DNA of 48,559 bases from positions 1 through 48,559 of the forward strand of contig CAIQEI010000021.1 of NCBI GenBank assembly GCA_903870815.1, read 5' to 3'. Below, piece after piece: positions 16,649 to 25,127 of the stretch. Source of the stretch: an uncultured Verrucomicrobia subdivision 3 bacterium. GTDB taxonomy: Bacteria; Verrucomicrobiota; Verrucomicrobiia; Limisphaerales; UBA11358. Made by a program: the position numbers and the translations under genes. Each line of letters opens with the position of its first letter. The stretch's first letter is position 1. The notes beneath the pieces were generated by a model. It saw only the letters and a program-made list of their open reading frames with translations. It had not been told where the DNA came from and did not search any database.

Positions 16649-18055
16649 TTAAAATCCGTAAGAGAGCTGGAAAATCAGCTGGTTCGACGGTTGCGGGGTC
16701 CCTCCGATGATGGAATTATGAATGAATTCATAATCCCCCTCAAACAGAAGCGTGTTGGTGATGTAATAAACATAACCCATGGTGTAGCGGCGAGAGTCAG
16801 ACCCTAAATTGTTGCCAGCGACGGTTCCCAAGCCATTGTTTTCCTGGTCATATCGCCCAATCAATTCGATGTCGCTGATGATCGGCAAATCCAGGTTCAA
16901 TCCAGCCAGCTTGTAACCAGCCTGAACCCAGGCACCCCATGGCCGGATCGTACCCGCATCGGCCGTGTTATACCAGGTATCAATGTACTCGCCCTTGATT
17001 TCAACGTTCGGGCCGAAGTGTAACGCGGCATCCAGAACACAGGCGGACCAAACATAGCTGTTGTTGTCATCCCAGGTGCCGCTCTGACCGGACACGCCGA
17101 GTTCCAAGTCTTTATGGGCCCCTCCCCAAGGTATAAACCAGCCAATGCGCCCGCCGCCGCTGGGCGCGGAATGCAAATTGCCGGTGTTGCCATTGTTCTG
17201 GATACCGACGTTACCGCCTAAATCTAAATTAGCGATTGTGTTACCACCGCTGATCGTATAGGCGTTGCCGGTGCCATCCACCGAGCTGGGCCCGTTGGCA
17301 CAATAAGCCGAATATGTCAGCATCTGGCCGGACTCACCCAGCGGATAAGAGCCGCGTAACTGCGCCCCGGCGCCGGCACCCGGCAAAAACTCCACGCCGT
17401 ACGGATCATCCGGTATTTTGTTCAGCCAGCCAGCGGTGCGTTCGCTATAGGTGCCCAGCGGCAAGAGCATGTAGCCACCCACGAACGTTACGTAATCGTT
17501 GACCAGATAATCCATCTGCCCAAAACTCATGCTTACCGAGGTTGAGCTGCCGGTATCATGCGTATACGTCCCGCCCTGATTACCATTGACGAGATAGTTT
17601 CCATCGGACGTCCCATTGTTCACCGTCACATCAAAGCCGGCCTCGAACAAAATGCTTTGATTGGCCTGAAAGAGGAAGATCGGCGCGAAGTCCGCCAGCA
17701 TTTGGCCATTATGCGTGCCGTTGCCATAGGTCTTGGCGTATTGAATTTCCGCATCGCCGACCATGGTGAAATTATGCCGGGCCAGAGGCGGAGGCGTCGC
17801 CTGGGCCAGCGCCACGGCGCTGGCCTGCTCCACCGCGTTGGTCGCTAAAAGCTGGGTCTCACCTAGTTTTTGCTCCAAGGTTTGAATCTGCTGCTGATCC
17901 TGCTGGTGCGCCTGCTGCAATTGCTGCACCATGGTTTTCAGCGCGTTGAAATCCTCATCACTGACCGCGGCGCGGGAAAGTTGCGGTGCGGCCAATCCCA
18001 AGACCCAACTGGCGGCAGCCGCCCCGAGAATCCGCGTATTTAAATTCTTGTTCAT
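16649..18055 (-). CDS. Outer-membrane porin with N-terminal coiled coil
   Basis: A 468-residue precursor: signal peptide (MNKNLNTRILGAAAASWVLG, ending near SRA), a Gln-rich coiled coil (about residues 35-75, LKTMVQQLQQAHQQDQQQIQ), then a long region of alternating beta strands rich in Gly, Asn, Tyr and Trp, ending in the outer-membrane signature YGF (IFQLSYGF). The trimerising coil and barrel resemble carbohydrate or anion porins. It is unrelated in sequence to the Pho-linked porin at 812. Flanked on both sides by cytochrome genes in the same orientation, it may provide an outer-membrane channel for an electron-transfer substrate, or act as a porin sheath for a cytochrome. That is inference, since no large multiheme outer-membrane cytochrome is adjacent. 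Confidence 0.8.
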   Translation of the reverse strand: MNKNLNTRILGAAAASWVLGLAAPQLSRAAVSDEDFNALKTMVQQLQQAHQQDQQQIQTLEQKLGETQLLATNAVEQASAVALAQATPPPLARHNFTMVGDAEIQYAKTYGNGTHNGQMLADFAPIFLFQANQSILFEAGFDVTVNNGTSDGNYLVNGNQGGTYTHDTGSSTSVSMSFGQMDYLVNDYVTFVGGYMLLPLGTYSERTAGWLNKIPDDPYGVEFLPGAGAGAQLRGSYPLGESGQMLTYSAYCANGPSSVDGTGNAYTISGGNTIANLDLGGNVGIQNNGNTGNLHSAPSGGGRIGWFIPWGGAHKDLELGVSGQSGTWDDNNSYVWSACVLDAALHFGPNVEIKGEYIDTWYNTADAGTIRPWGAWVQAGYKLAGLNLDLPIISDIELIGRYDQENNGLGTVAGNNLGSDSRRYTMGYVYYITNTLLFEGDYEFIHNSIIGGTPQPSNQLIFQLSYGF

Positions 18056-18082
18056 GATTATTTTTTTGTTTTAAAGCGAGGA

Positions 18083-18412
18083 TCAGTTGCCGGCTTCTTC
18101 CTTCATGTATTTCAAAATTTCCTTCGCCTGCTTGGCGGGCAGGTTGGCGCGCACCCGCATGTGGAGCATAATCGTCTGCCACTGGGCGGAATTAAATTCG
18201 GTGGGATAGCGTTCCGGGTGACAGCGGTTGCAGTTGACGGCGTAGAGTTCGGCGCCGGTCAGTTTTTTCGGCGCCGGTGCCGGCGACTTGGCCGCGGGTT
18301 TGGTTTCATCCGCGCGGGCGGTGTTGATGAGGGCACCCGCTGCAACCAACGCAAGGGCAGCAATCGCAACCGGGCGGAGCAGGAACCGTCGGCTTGGGTT
18401 TTGATGTTTCAT
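18083..18412 (-). CDS. Small periplasmic monoheme cytochrome c
   Basis: A 109-residue precursor from ATG at 18412 (MKHQNPSRRF); an ATG seven codons upstream at 18433 is possible. A twin-Arg-containing basic n-region and a hydrophobic core (PVAIAALALVAAGALI) form the signal or anchor, followed by an Ala/Pro/Lys linker (AKSPAPAPKK). The heme motif is CNRCHPERYP near residue 62. A later segment IMLHMRVRANLP supplies a likely Met ligand. It lies 27 nt before the porin in the same direction. The linker suggests a tethered mini-cytochrome. No function beyond electron transfer can be assigned. Confidence 0.8.
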   Translation of the reverse strand: MKHQNPSRRFLLRPVAIAALALVAAGALINTARADETKPAAKSPAPAPKKLTGAELYAVNCNRCHPERYPTEFNSAQWQTIMLHMRVRANLPAKQAKEILKYMKEEAGN

Positions 18413-18678
18413 AATGTTCAGGATTATTTTCACTCAAATGGTCTCTTTTCTAAAATCAATGTCTAACATATTATTTCCTTTCTCTATGCTTTTAACTAAC
18501 CATATCTTGCTATTTATAAAACAATAATTGTCTATGCCCTGCCTGAGGCTACAACAAGAATGTCCCAGGGCTAGAGGGCTGGAAAATGGGGTGAGGACCA
18601 TCAGACCGGAAAATCCAACGACAACCAGCCAAGTGCAATAGGCAAGCTGACTTAACTGAGTCCAAGCAATTGTAATCG

Positions 18679-20154
18679 CTACGGCCCGCCGTTGTGGCAA
18701 TCAATACAGGTAGGGTTTTCGTCCAGATCGCCACCGGGATGGATGAATTTTTGGCCGGCAGGCGCGAGCCGGTTGAGTTCCTCGCCGGCTCCTTGCGCGA
18801 GGATCGTGTGACAGGTATTACAATCGTTAGCCTTGATCGTGAGCTTACGGTCCTCGGTTTTATGTTGACCGTCGTGACAACGGAAACACCCGGGCCAGAT
18901 CATATGGCCAACGTTGTCAGGGTAGCTGGCCCAGCTCGCCTTCATCTCCGGAAAGAAGTTGTCGGCGTAAATCTGCTGGAGGGTGGCGGTGGCGGTCGGA
19001 ATGCTCGTATCGCCTGGATACTTTACGGCGAGCGTGGCGGCAATGCCGGCTTTCGCCTCATCATCCGTTTTATACGGCCGCGTCAGCACGAACACGGCGT
19101 TCGTCTTGATCCATGGAATCGCCGGATCAATCCGGCCGAACGCCATCGCCTGGTTGACGGCCTTCTCCGGCGAGAGATAACGGTGCGAGGGGCGGTTGTG
19201 ACAGTCCATGCAGTCCATCGTCCGAAGTTCCAGCTTCGCCACATCGTTGGTAAAGTTTTTCGTCTTGAACACGGTGACTTTGCCGCTGGCATCGGTCACG
19301 CGCACCCAGGGAATTTTCTGGCGCGCCTCGTCGGTGGCGACGTATTCCACCTTGTTGCCTGGCAGGTTGTGCCAGTGGATTCCCCCCACCTGCCCCTGCC
19401 GCGGATCGCTGCCGCCAATCTTCAGGAGCAGCCTGATCGAATACGGCGAGTTTGACGCGTCGCTCTGGAAATAATTGAAGGTGCGGTCAAGGTTGCCAAC
19501 GAAGGATTGCGGCCAGTGGCATTCCTCGCAGGTATCCCGCGCAGGACGCAGACTTTTAATCGGCGTGCCGATGGGAGTCGGATATTTATGGAACGCGACG
19601 GCATAGAGCTGGTAGGAACCAGAAATCTTCGATTTCACAAACCACGAAACACCCTTGCCGACGTGACATTCCACGCAGGCAACGCGCGCGTGAGGGCCAT
19701 GGTCGTGCGTGGTGAGTTCCGGCTTCATCACCTTGTGGCAGGTCTCGCCACAGAACGTCACGGACTCGGTGAAATTGAAGGCATTGTAGGAACCGATGGC
19801 CGAGAGCAGGAGAAACGCCACGCTGCCCGCGATGAACGTCACCAGCACCCGCCGGTCGCGCGGCCGGCTCAAATCAATCTGCAGGGACGTCGGCCCGCTG
19901 CCCCGGGCGCGGCGGCGGCGTTCGAGCCAGGCACCGGCAAAAGCCAGCACGATGCCGCCGATCAGAAATGCCGGCACCCCGATGTAGGTCAGGATACTGA
20001 CGTAGGGATTGGAAAACTTGGCAATCGCATCAAGGACAAAGAGCAGAAGGAACGAAAAAAGCGCGCCGAGGCCGACCACCGCACCGACGAAACTTATCCA
20101 GTTACGAAAAAGCGAAAGGCGGGACGAGTGCCTCGGATTTTGCTCGGCATTCAT
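18679..20154 (-). CDS. NapC/NirT-type multiheme membrane cytochrome c
   Basis: A 491-residue quinol-dehydrogenase-like protein. Three hydrophobic segments lie at about 18-43, 52-75 and 103-123; the last precedes the heme domain. There are seven heme motifs: one CX3CH (CGETCH, 135-140) and six CX2CH (CVECH 160, CEECH 209, then CMDCH, CFRCH, CNTCH and CIDCH in the C-terminal half). The TFCGETCHKVMKPE opening is typical of the larger NapC/NirT relatives found in anaerobes and metal reducers, where the first heme of the pair takes a Met ligand. The protein probably moves electrons from menaquinol to the periplasmic cytochromes encoded next to it. The two extra N-terminal membrane segments are beyond the single anchor of classical NapC. 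The ATG at 20154 is preceded by a 13-base C tract on the coding strand. Confidence 0.87.
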   Translation of the reverse strand: MNAEQNPRHSSRLSLFRNWISFVGAVVGLGALFSFLLLFVLDAIAKFSNPYVSILTYIGVPAFLIGGIVLAFAGAWLERRRRARGSGPTSLQIDLSRPRDRRVLVTFIAGSVAFLLLSAIGSYNAFNFTESVTFCGETCHKVMKPELTTHDHGPHARVACVECHVGKGVSWFVKSKISGSYQLYAVAFHKYPTPIGTPIKSLRPARDTCEECHWPQSFVGNLDRTFNYFQSDASNSPYSIRLLLKIGGSDPRQGQVGGIHWHNLPGNKVEYVATDEARQKIPWVRVTDASGKVTVFKTKNFTNDVAKLELRTMDCMDCHNRPSHRYLSPEKAVNQAMAFGRIDPAIPWIKTNAVFVLTRPYKTDDEAKAGIAATLAVKYPGDTSIPTATATLQQIYADNFFPEMKASWASYPDNVGHMIWPGCFRCHDGQHKTEDRKLTIKANDCNTCHTILAQGAGEELNRLAPAGQKFIHPGGDLDENPTCIDCHNGGP

Positions 20155-20157
20155 GGC

Positions 20158-20170
20158 GGGGGGGGGGGGG
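20158..20170. repeat. Poly-G/C 13-mer before a start codon
   Basis: Thirteen consecutive G on the plus strand, that is C on the coding strand of the NapC-like gene. The tract ends 3 nt before its ATG and occupies the position of a ribosome binding site. It is the longest homopolymer noticed in the window. It could vary in length by slippage, or be an assembly or sequencing problem. Confidence 0.95.
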
Positions 20171-20286
20171 AAAAATTGCGGATAAAGATGGTAATAAAAC
20201 TGGTTGCCGACCGGTGGAAATTACGCCGGAGTAGTCGTTGTCTGTTTCTTCGACCGGCGACCCAACCGGCCGGCAACCAAAACGGC

Positions 20287-20619
20287 TTATTTCTTTAGAC
20301 CATGAACGTAGGCCACCAGCGCCTTGATCTCATCGTCAGACAACTGGTCAAACGGCTTCATCAAGGTTTTGCCGTCGTCGGATTTCAAGCCTTCCTTGAT
20401 GGCCTTGGTGGCGGCGTCATCCTTGAGGTCGGCCTGCACCTTGGCGTCGGTGAAATCCTTGCAGCCAAGTTTCGTGCCCATCTTGGTGTCGCCCTTGCCT
20501 TCGGCGCCGTGGCATTTGGCACAGAGGGTGTCCCAGTTTTCCTTAGCCTCGGCGCCCTTCGCGGTCAGCGCAGCAGTCAGGCCAAACATTGCAGCTAGCA
20601 GAATTAATTTTTTCATCAT
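20287..20619 (-). CDS. Periplasmic class I cytochrome c
   Basis: A 110-residue precursor with signal peptide (MMKKLILLAAMFGLTAALTA) and one heme motif CAKCHGAEGKGD near residue 33. A Met ligand is expected in KTLMKPFDQLSDDEIKALV, a classic class I arrangement, and the final helix IKALVAYVHGLKK is standard. The start is supported by a Shine-Dalgarno GGAG six bases before the ATG at 20619. It is the first gene of the minus-strand cytochrome cluster and lies 132 nt before the NapC-like gene, a likely electron acceptor or donor pair. Confidence 0.88.
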   Translation of the reverse strand: MMKKLILLAAMFGLTAALTAKGAEAKENWDTLCAKCHGAEGKGDTKMGTKLGCKDFTDAKVQADLKDDAATKAIKEGLKSDDGKTLMKPFDQLSDDEIKALVAYVHGLKK

Positions 20620-20792
20620 CTCATTCTCCGGTTGATTTTAATTTATGGTTGTGACGCCGTAGCGCCGGTTTCAGAATTAATTTCGCCGACCTGCGGTAAT
20701 GTGACTAACCATCTATTGCTGAATGGTAGGCATTATTTGGTGAGCCAAAAATCTGGCCCGCTAACTTTGTGAAAATTAAGAACCCCGTGAAG

Positions 20793-20868
<76 letters not shown>

Positions 20869-20926
20869 GACCGTGGAAAGAAAATGAAACCAGAATTTCC
20901 CGGCGCTGACAAGCCGCAAATCAGAT

Positions 20927-23623
20927 TCAAACAATCTGCGGCTGGACCATTTCGGGATCCACATTCAAATCCTGAATCGCCTGCGCGACCACTTTGCGGT
21001 CGATCATTTTTTTCTCGGCCAGCGCGTAGAGCGTGCCGATGACGGTGGACTCAGCATCCACGCCGAAAAACCGGCGCAACCTCCCGCGGGTGTCGCTGCG
21101 GCCAAAACCATCCGTCCCGAGCGTGAACAGCCCGCCGGGAACCCACGGCGCAACCTGGTCCGCCACGGTGCGGATGTTATCCGACACCGCGACGAATGCG
21201 CCCGACTCTTTCGCGAGCAGGGTTTCGAGGTAATTTTTCTTTGCGGGCAACCCTGGATGCAGCATGTTCCAGCGCTGGACGCGAATGGCATCCGTGCGAA
21301 GCAGCTTGTAGCTCGTGGCGCTCCAGACATCGGCGCTCACGCCGTATTTTTCGCCCAGAATCTCCTGCGCCTTCAACGCCGACTGCATGATGGAGCCGCT
21401 GCCGAAAAGGTGCGCCTTGATTTTTTTGCCCTCCGGACCGGCCTTGAATTTATACAAGCCTTTCAGAACGCCGTCCTCGACACCCGCCGGCATCGGCGGT
21501 TGCGGATAATTGTCATTGTAAAGCGCGAGGTAATAAAAAATGTCCTCGTGCTCGATAAACATCCGGCGCAAACCGTCGGCGATGATCACCGCAAGTTCAA
21601 AGCCAAACGCCGGATCGTAAGGCAGACAAGTGGGAATCGTGCTGGCGTGCAGCAGGCTGTGACCATCCTGGTGCTGCAAGCCTTCGCCGTTGAGCGAGGT
21701 GCGACCGGAAGTGGCTCCCAGCAGGAATCCTTTCGCGCGAATGTCGCCGGCGAGCCAGAACAAATCACCGACACGCTGTGGTCCAAACATCGAATAGTAA
21801 ATGTAAAAAGGGACCATCGGCACGCCGTGCGACGCATAGCTCGTGCCGGCGGCGATGAATGACGACATCGCCCCCGTTTCGCTGATACCTTCCTCCAGAA
21901 TCTGACCATTCTTGGCCTCGTGATAATACGAGAGGGTTTTGCTGTCCACCGGCTCGTAGAGCTGGCCTTTGGGCGAATAAATTCCGATTTCGCGGAACAG
22001 CGTGTCCAAACCAAAAGTCCGCGCCTCGTCGGGAATGATCGGGACGAGATGCTTGTTCAGGCCCTTGTGCTGGAGCATGAGGCTCAGCATCCTACCGAAC
22101 ACCATCGTCGTCGAGGCTTCGCGCACCGAGCCCCGCACCAGTTCCGCAAAATGGTCCAGTTTCGGCACGTCGAGCGGGACGGGACGGACGATGCGCGCCG
22201 GCACAAAACCGCCGAGGGCTTTGCGGCGTTCGAGCAGATACTTCGTCTCGGCGCTGTCCGAAGTCGGACGAAAAAACGGCATTTCGGCGATGAGGTCGTC
22301 GCTGATCGGAATGTCAAAACGGCGGCGGAACTCGCGGAGTTCCTTCTCGTTCATTTTCTTCTGCTGGTGCGAAATATTTTTGCCTTCGCCGGCCTCGCCG
22401 AGGCCGTAGCCCTTGACGGTTTTGGCGAGCACGACAGTCGGCTGGCCTTTGTGCCCGGTCGCGGCCTCGTAGGCCGCGTACATTTTCCGCACGTCATGGC
22501 CGCCGCGCAGCAGTTTGGAAATCTGCTCGTCGGTTAGGTGATTCACCAGTTCGAGCAATTGCGGATATTTCCCGAAGAAATGCCGGCGCGTGTAGCTACC
22601 CGGCTCGACGATGTATTTCTGGTAATCCCCGTCCACGCATTCTTCCATCCGCTTGAGCAGCAGTCCCGTATGGTCCCGCCGGATGATGTCGTCCCACTCG
22701 GTTCCCCAGATGACCTTGATGACGTTCCAGCCCGCGCCCCGAAACAGGCCTTCCAGTTCCTGAATGATTTTTCCGTTGCCCCGCACCGGGCCGTCGAGCC
22801 GCTGCAAATTGCAGTTCACCACCCAGATGATGTTGTCGAGGTTCTCGCGTGCCGCCAGCGTGATGGCGCCGAGCGATTCGGGCTCGTCGGATTCGCCGTC
22901 GCCGAGGAACGCCCAGACTTTGGGCTCCGTTTTCCAGTTCACCAAGCCGCGGGCCTGGAGATAACGGTTAAACCTGGCCTGATACAGCGACATGATCGGG
23001 CCAAGGCCCATCGAAACCGTCGGGAACTGCCAGAACTCCGGCATCAAATAGGGATGCGGATACGACGACAAGCCGCCGCCAGGCGCCAGTTCCTGCCGGA
23101 AATTTTGCAGGTGCGATTCATCCAGCCGGCCCTCGAGATAGGCGCGGGCATACATGCCGGGCGCGGCGTGGCCCTGAAAATAAACCATGTCGCCGGGAAA
23201 ATCCGCCGTGCGGCCGCGGAAAAAATGATTCTGCGCCACCTCGTAAAGCGTCGCCGAGGACGCGAACGACGCGATGTGACCGCCGACGTTCGTATTCGAG
23301 TTCGCCTTGACCACCATGGCCATCGCGTTCCAGCGGATCATGCTCTTGATCCGGCGCTCGATGTCGCGGTCACCGGGATAAGCCGGCTGCTGGTCGGCAG
23401 GAATCGTGTTGACGTAAGGCGTGGTCTGACCGGCGGACGGGCGCGGCGCGGCGCGGAGCTGCGTGGCGAGCTTTTCCAGCAATTGCGCGGTGCGCTCGGG
23501 CCCCTGGTTTTCCAGCGCCAGTTCAAAGACCGACTGCATGGATTCCGACCATTTGTCGCCGTTGGTGGCAGTCGTGGAGACACCGCCGCGCGCGCTGTAA
23601 ATATCTTTTTTGGATGCTTTCAC
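20927..23623 (-). CDS. aceE: Pyruvate dehydrogenase E1 component, homodimeric
   Basis: AceE decarboxylates pyruvate with TPP and acetylates the lipoyl domain of E2. The start is GTG at 23623 (KASKKDIYSARGG), supported by GAGG eight bases upstream; the frame is open for another 59 codons but these lack a start context and run into the divergent gene. The result, 898 residues, is close to the Escherichia coli length. The TPP motif GDGESDEPE with NCNLQRLDGPVRGNG, the active-site region HGVPMVPFYIYYSMFG, and the segment GRTSLNGEGLQHQDGHS are all as expected. E2 and E3 genes are absent from the window. The divergent lipoate ligase-like gene may serve the E2 of this complex. Confidence 0.95.
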   Translation of the reverse strand: MKASKKDIYSARGGVSTTATNGDKWSESMQSVFELALENQGPERTAQLLEKLATQLRAAPRPSAGQTTPYVNTIPADQQPAYPGDRDIERRIKSMIRWNAMAMVVKANSNTNVGGHIASFASSATLYEVAQNHFFRGRTADFPGDMVYFQGHAAPGMYARAYLEGRLDESHLQNFRQELAPGGGLSSYPHPYLMPEFWQFPTVSMGLGPIMSLYQARFNRYLQARGLVNWKTEPKVWAFLGDGESDEPESLGAITLAARENLDNIIWVVNCNLQRLDGPVRGNGKIIQELEGLFRGAGWNVIKVIWGTEWDDIIRRDHTGLLLKRMEECVDGDYQKYIVEPGSYTRRHFFGKYPQLLELVNHLTDEQISKLLRGGHDVRKMYAAYEAATGHKGQPTVVLAKTVKGYGLGEAGEGKNISHQQKKMNEKELREFRRRFDIPISDDLIAEMPFFRPTSDSAETKYLLERRKALGGFVPARIVRPVPLDVPKLDHFAELVRGSVREASTTMVFGRMLSLMLQHKGLNKHLVPIIPDEARTFGLDTLFREIGIYSPKGQLYEPVDSKTLSYYHEAKNGQILEEGISETGAMSSFIAAGTSYASHGVPMVPFYIYYSMFGPQRVGDLFWLAGDIRAKGFLLGATSGRTSLNGEGLQHQDGHSLLHASTIPTCLPYDPAFGFELAVIIADGLRRMFIEHEDIFYYLALYNDNYPQPPMPAGVEDGVLKGLYKFKAGPEGKKIKAHLFGSGSIMQSALKAQEILGEKYGVSADVWSATSYKLLRTDAIRVQRWNMLHPGLPAKKNYLETLLAKESGAFVAVSDNIRTVADQVAPWVPGGLFTLGTDGFGRSDTRGRLRRFFGVDAESTVIGTLYALAEKKMIDRKVVAQAIQDLNVDPEMVQPQIV

Positions 23624-23713
23624 TAGTTTAACCTCGTTTCGCGAACACGAAAACGACACTGGGATATTAAACCGAATTTGTCTCCGTGTCGCCAGCGAAA
23701 TAAAGACCCACAA

Positions 23714-24436
23714 ATGAAGCGCCTCGACCTGACGCCCCTGACGCCCGCTGAAAATCTCGCGGCGGACGAGGTCCTGCTCGACCGGTGCGAGGCCGGGCAC
23801 GGCGATGAGACTCTGGTTTTCTGGGAACCTCGGGAAACCTTCGTCGTGGCCGGCTACGCGAACAAAATCGCCTGTGAAGTGAACACCGTCGCGTGCGAGG
23901 CGAAAGGCATTCCCATCTTTCGCCGCTGCTCCGGCGGTGGCACCGTCGTCCAGATGCCCGGGGGATTGAACTACTCATTGATTCTGCGTATCACCGAATC
24001 CGGACCGACGCGGAACATCACCACCGCGAACCAGTTCATAATGGAGAAAAACCGCAGGGCGATTACTACAACTCTGCCGCAATCCACAATTTCCGTGCGG
24101 GGCCATACTGATCTCTGCCTTGGTGAAAAAAAAATCGCCGGCAACTCCCAGCGCCGCCGGAAAGATTTCCTACTGTTCCACGGCACATTGCTTCTGAATT
24201 GTGACCTGACGCTGATCAGCGATTTGCTAACCATGCCTTCGCTGCAACCGGATTACCGCGCCCACCGGCCGCACGGGGAATTTGTGACCAACCTGAATTT
24301 GCCCGCCGAAAAGGTTAAAGCCGTGCTCGCAAAAGAGTGGAACGCAAACGAAGAATCAAGAAATCCGCCGCTGGATGAAGTCTCCCAGCTCGCCCGAGAG
24401 AAATACATGGTGCGCGAGTGGAACTACAAATTTTGA
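23714..24436 (+). CDS. Lipoate-protein ligase A-like protein
   Basis: A 240-residue biotin/lipoate A/B ligase-fold protein from ATG 23714 (MKRLDLTPLTPAE). The substrate-binding motif is IFRRCSGGGTVVQMPGGLNY, matching the RRxSGGG loop of LplA and relatives, and GEKKIAGNSQRRRKDFLLFH carries the lysine that in LplA contacts lipoyl-AMP. It is shorter than LplA because the C-terminal accessory domain is missing; such short forms may need a partner or act as octanoyl transferases. It is divergent from aceE across 90 nt, so lipoylation of the pyruvate dehydrogenase E2 is a reasonable role. The exact reaction (ligase or LipM/LipL-type transferase) cannot be told from sequence. Confidence 0.82.
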   Translation: MKRLDLTPLTPAENLAADEVLLDRCEAGHGDETLVFWEPRETFVVAGYANKIACEVNTVACEAKGIPIFRRCSGGGTVVQMPGGLNYSLILRITESGPTRNITTANQFIMEKNRRAITTTLPQSTISVRGHTDLCLGEKKIAGNSQRRRKDFLLFHGTLLLNCDLTLISDLLTMPSLQPDYRAHRPHGEFVTNLNLPAEKVKAVLAKEWNANEESRNPPLDEVSQLAREKYMVREWNYKF

Positions 24437-24444
24437 ATTGGCAG

Positions 24445-24485
24445 GGCGACGTTGTTGGTCGCCATTAGCTGACCAGCAGGTCAGC
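24445..24485. other. Pair of hairpins between convergent genes
   Basis: Two perfect short stems lie back to back: GGCGAC/GTCGCC (24445-24450 with 24458-24463) and GCTGACC/GGTCAGC (24468-24474 with 24479-24485, AGCA loop). They fill the 56-nt gap between the convergent lipoate ligase-like gene and the fumarase subunit. There is no T-run, so a bidirectional terminator is only a possibility. Confidence 0.45.
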
Positions 24486-24492
24486 CCCACCA

Positions 24493-25074
24493 TCAGAGCA
24501 ACTCCGCCAGCGCCGCCTGGCTCTTCGCAAAAATCTCCTCGTGCAGAGAATGGCCGTGCGCGTCAATCGTCACCACCGCCGGAAAATCCACCACTTCCAG
24601 TTCCCAGATCGCCTCCGGCGAGCCAAACTCCTCCTTGAAATAAACGTTGCGCACCTTCTTCACGCACTCGGCCAGCACCTGCGCTGCGCCGCCGACCGCG
24701 TGCAGATAGACACAGCCGTATTCTTTGCACGCCGCCTGGGTTTTCGCTCCCATGCCCCCTTTGCCAATAACGCCGCGCAGGCCGAAATCGCGGATGACCT
24801 GCCATTGATAGGGCTCCTCGCGAATGGACGTCGTGGGACCGGCGGCGGTGCATTTGTAGGAGCCATCCGGCTGCGGCATCATCACCGGCCCGCAATGGTA
24901 CATGATGCCGTCCCGCAAATTCACGCCCGGCGGCAGCTTGCCGCCGTCGTGCAAATATTTATGCACCGCGTCGCGCCCGGTGAACACGACGCCGGAAATC
25001 AGCACTTCATCGCCGACTTTGAGCGCGCGGATTTTTTCCTCGGTGAAGGGAAAGGTCAGTTTCGTCATAACCAT
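24493..25074 (-). CDS. Class I fumarate hydratase (Fe-S hydro-lyase), beta subunit
   Basis: A 193-residue protein corresponding to the C-terminal domain of oxygen-sensitive [4Fe-4S] fumarases and tartrate dehydratases. Recognisable motifs are GDEVLISGVVFTGRDAVHKY near the start, GPVMMPQPDG, TAAGPTTSIRE (substrate-binding Thr/Ser), GVIGKGGMG and the C-terminal VVDFPAVVTIDAHGHSL. Many bacteria split the enzyme into alpha (cluster-binding) and beta genes. Only beta is seen here, so alpha must be elsewhere or upstream outside the operon. ATG codons at 25074 and 25068 are both possible. It follows recN by 53 nt on the same strand. Fumarase is favoured over tartrate dehydratase on general grounds. 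Confidence 0.85.
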   Translation of the reverse strand: MVMTKLTFPFTEEKIRALKVGDEVLISGVVFTGRDAVHKYLHDGGKLPPGVNLRDGIMYHCGPVMMPQPDGSYKCTAAGPTTSIREEPYQWQVIRDFGLRGVIGKGGMGAKTQAACKEYGCVYLHAVGGAAQVLAECVKKVRNVYFKEEFGSPEAIWELEVVDFPAVVTIDAHGHSLHEEIFAKSQAALAELL

Positions 25075-25127
25075 TCAGAATTCTGCCATCACAGTCGCAA
25101 CAACGCCTCAGTTGGAAAAGCTAAAAA

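Noticed and set aside
18579-18605. GGAAAATGGGG followed by TGAGGACCATC, resembling the M16 element core
   Set aside because: The heptamer arms are not convincing and the match after the first 11 bases is poor, so it is not called as a third copy.
18434-18678. Possible gene in the A+T-rich gap between two cytochrome genes
   Set aside because: The only open frame overlaps the 3' end of the NapC-like gene and has no motif; the gap more likely holds a promoter, but no convincing -35/-10 pair was found.
22538-23626. Plus-strand open frame of 362 codons opposite aceE
   Set aside because: Shadow of a conserved enzyme; no motifs of its own.
20927-23800. N-terminal extension of AceE beyond 23623
   Set aside because: The GTG at 23623 has a proper ribosome binding site and gives the family's normal length; the extension overlaps the divergent gene.
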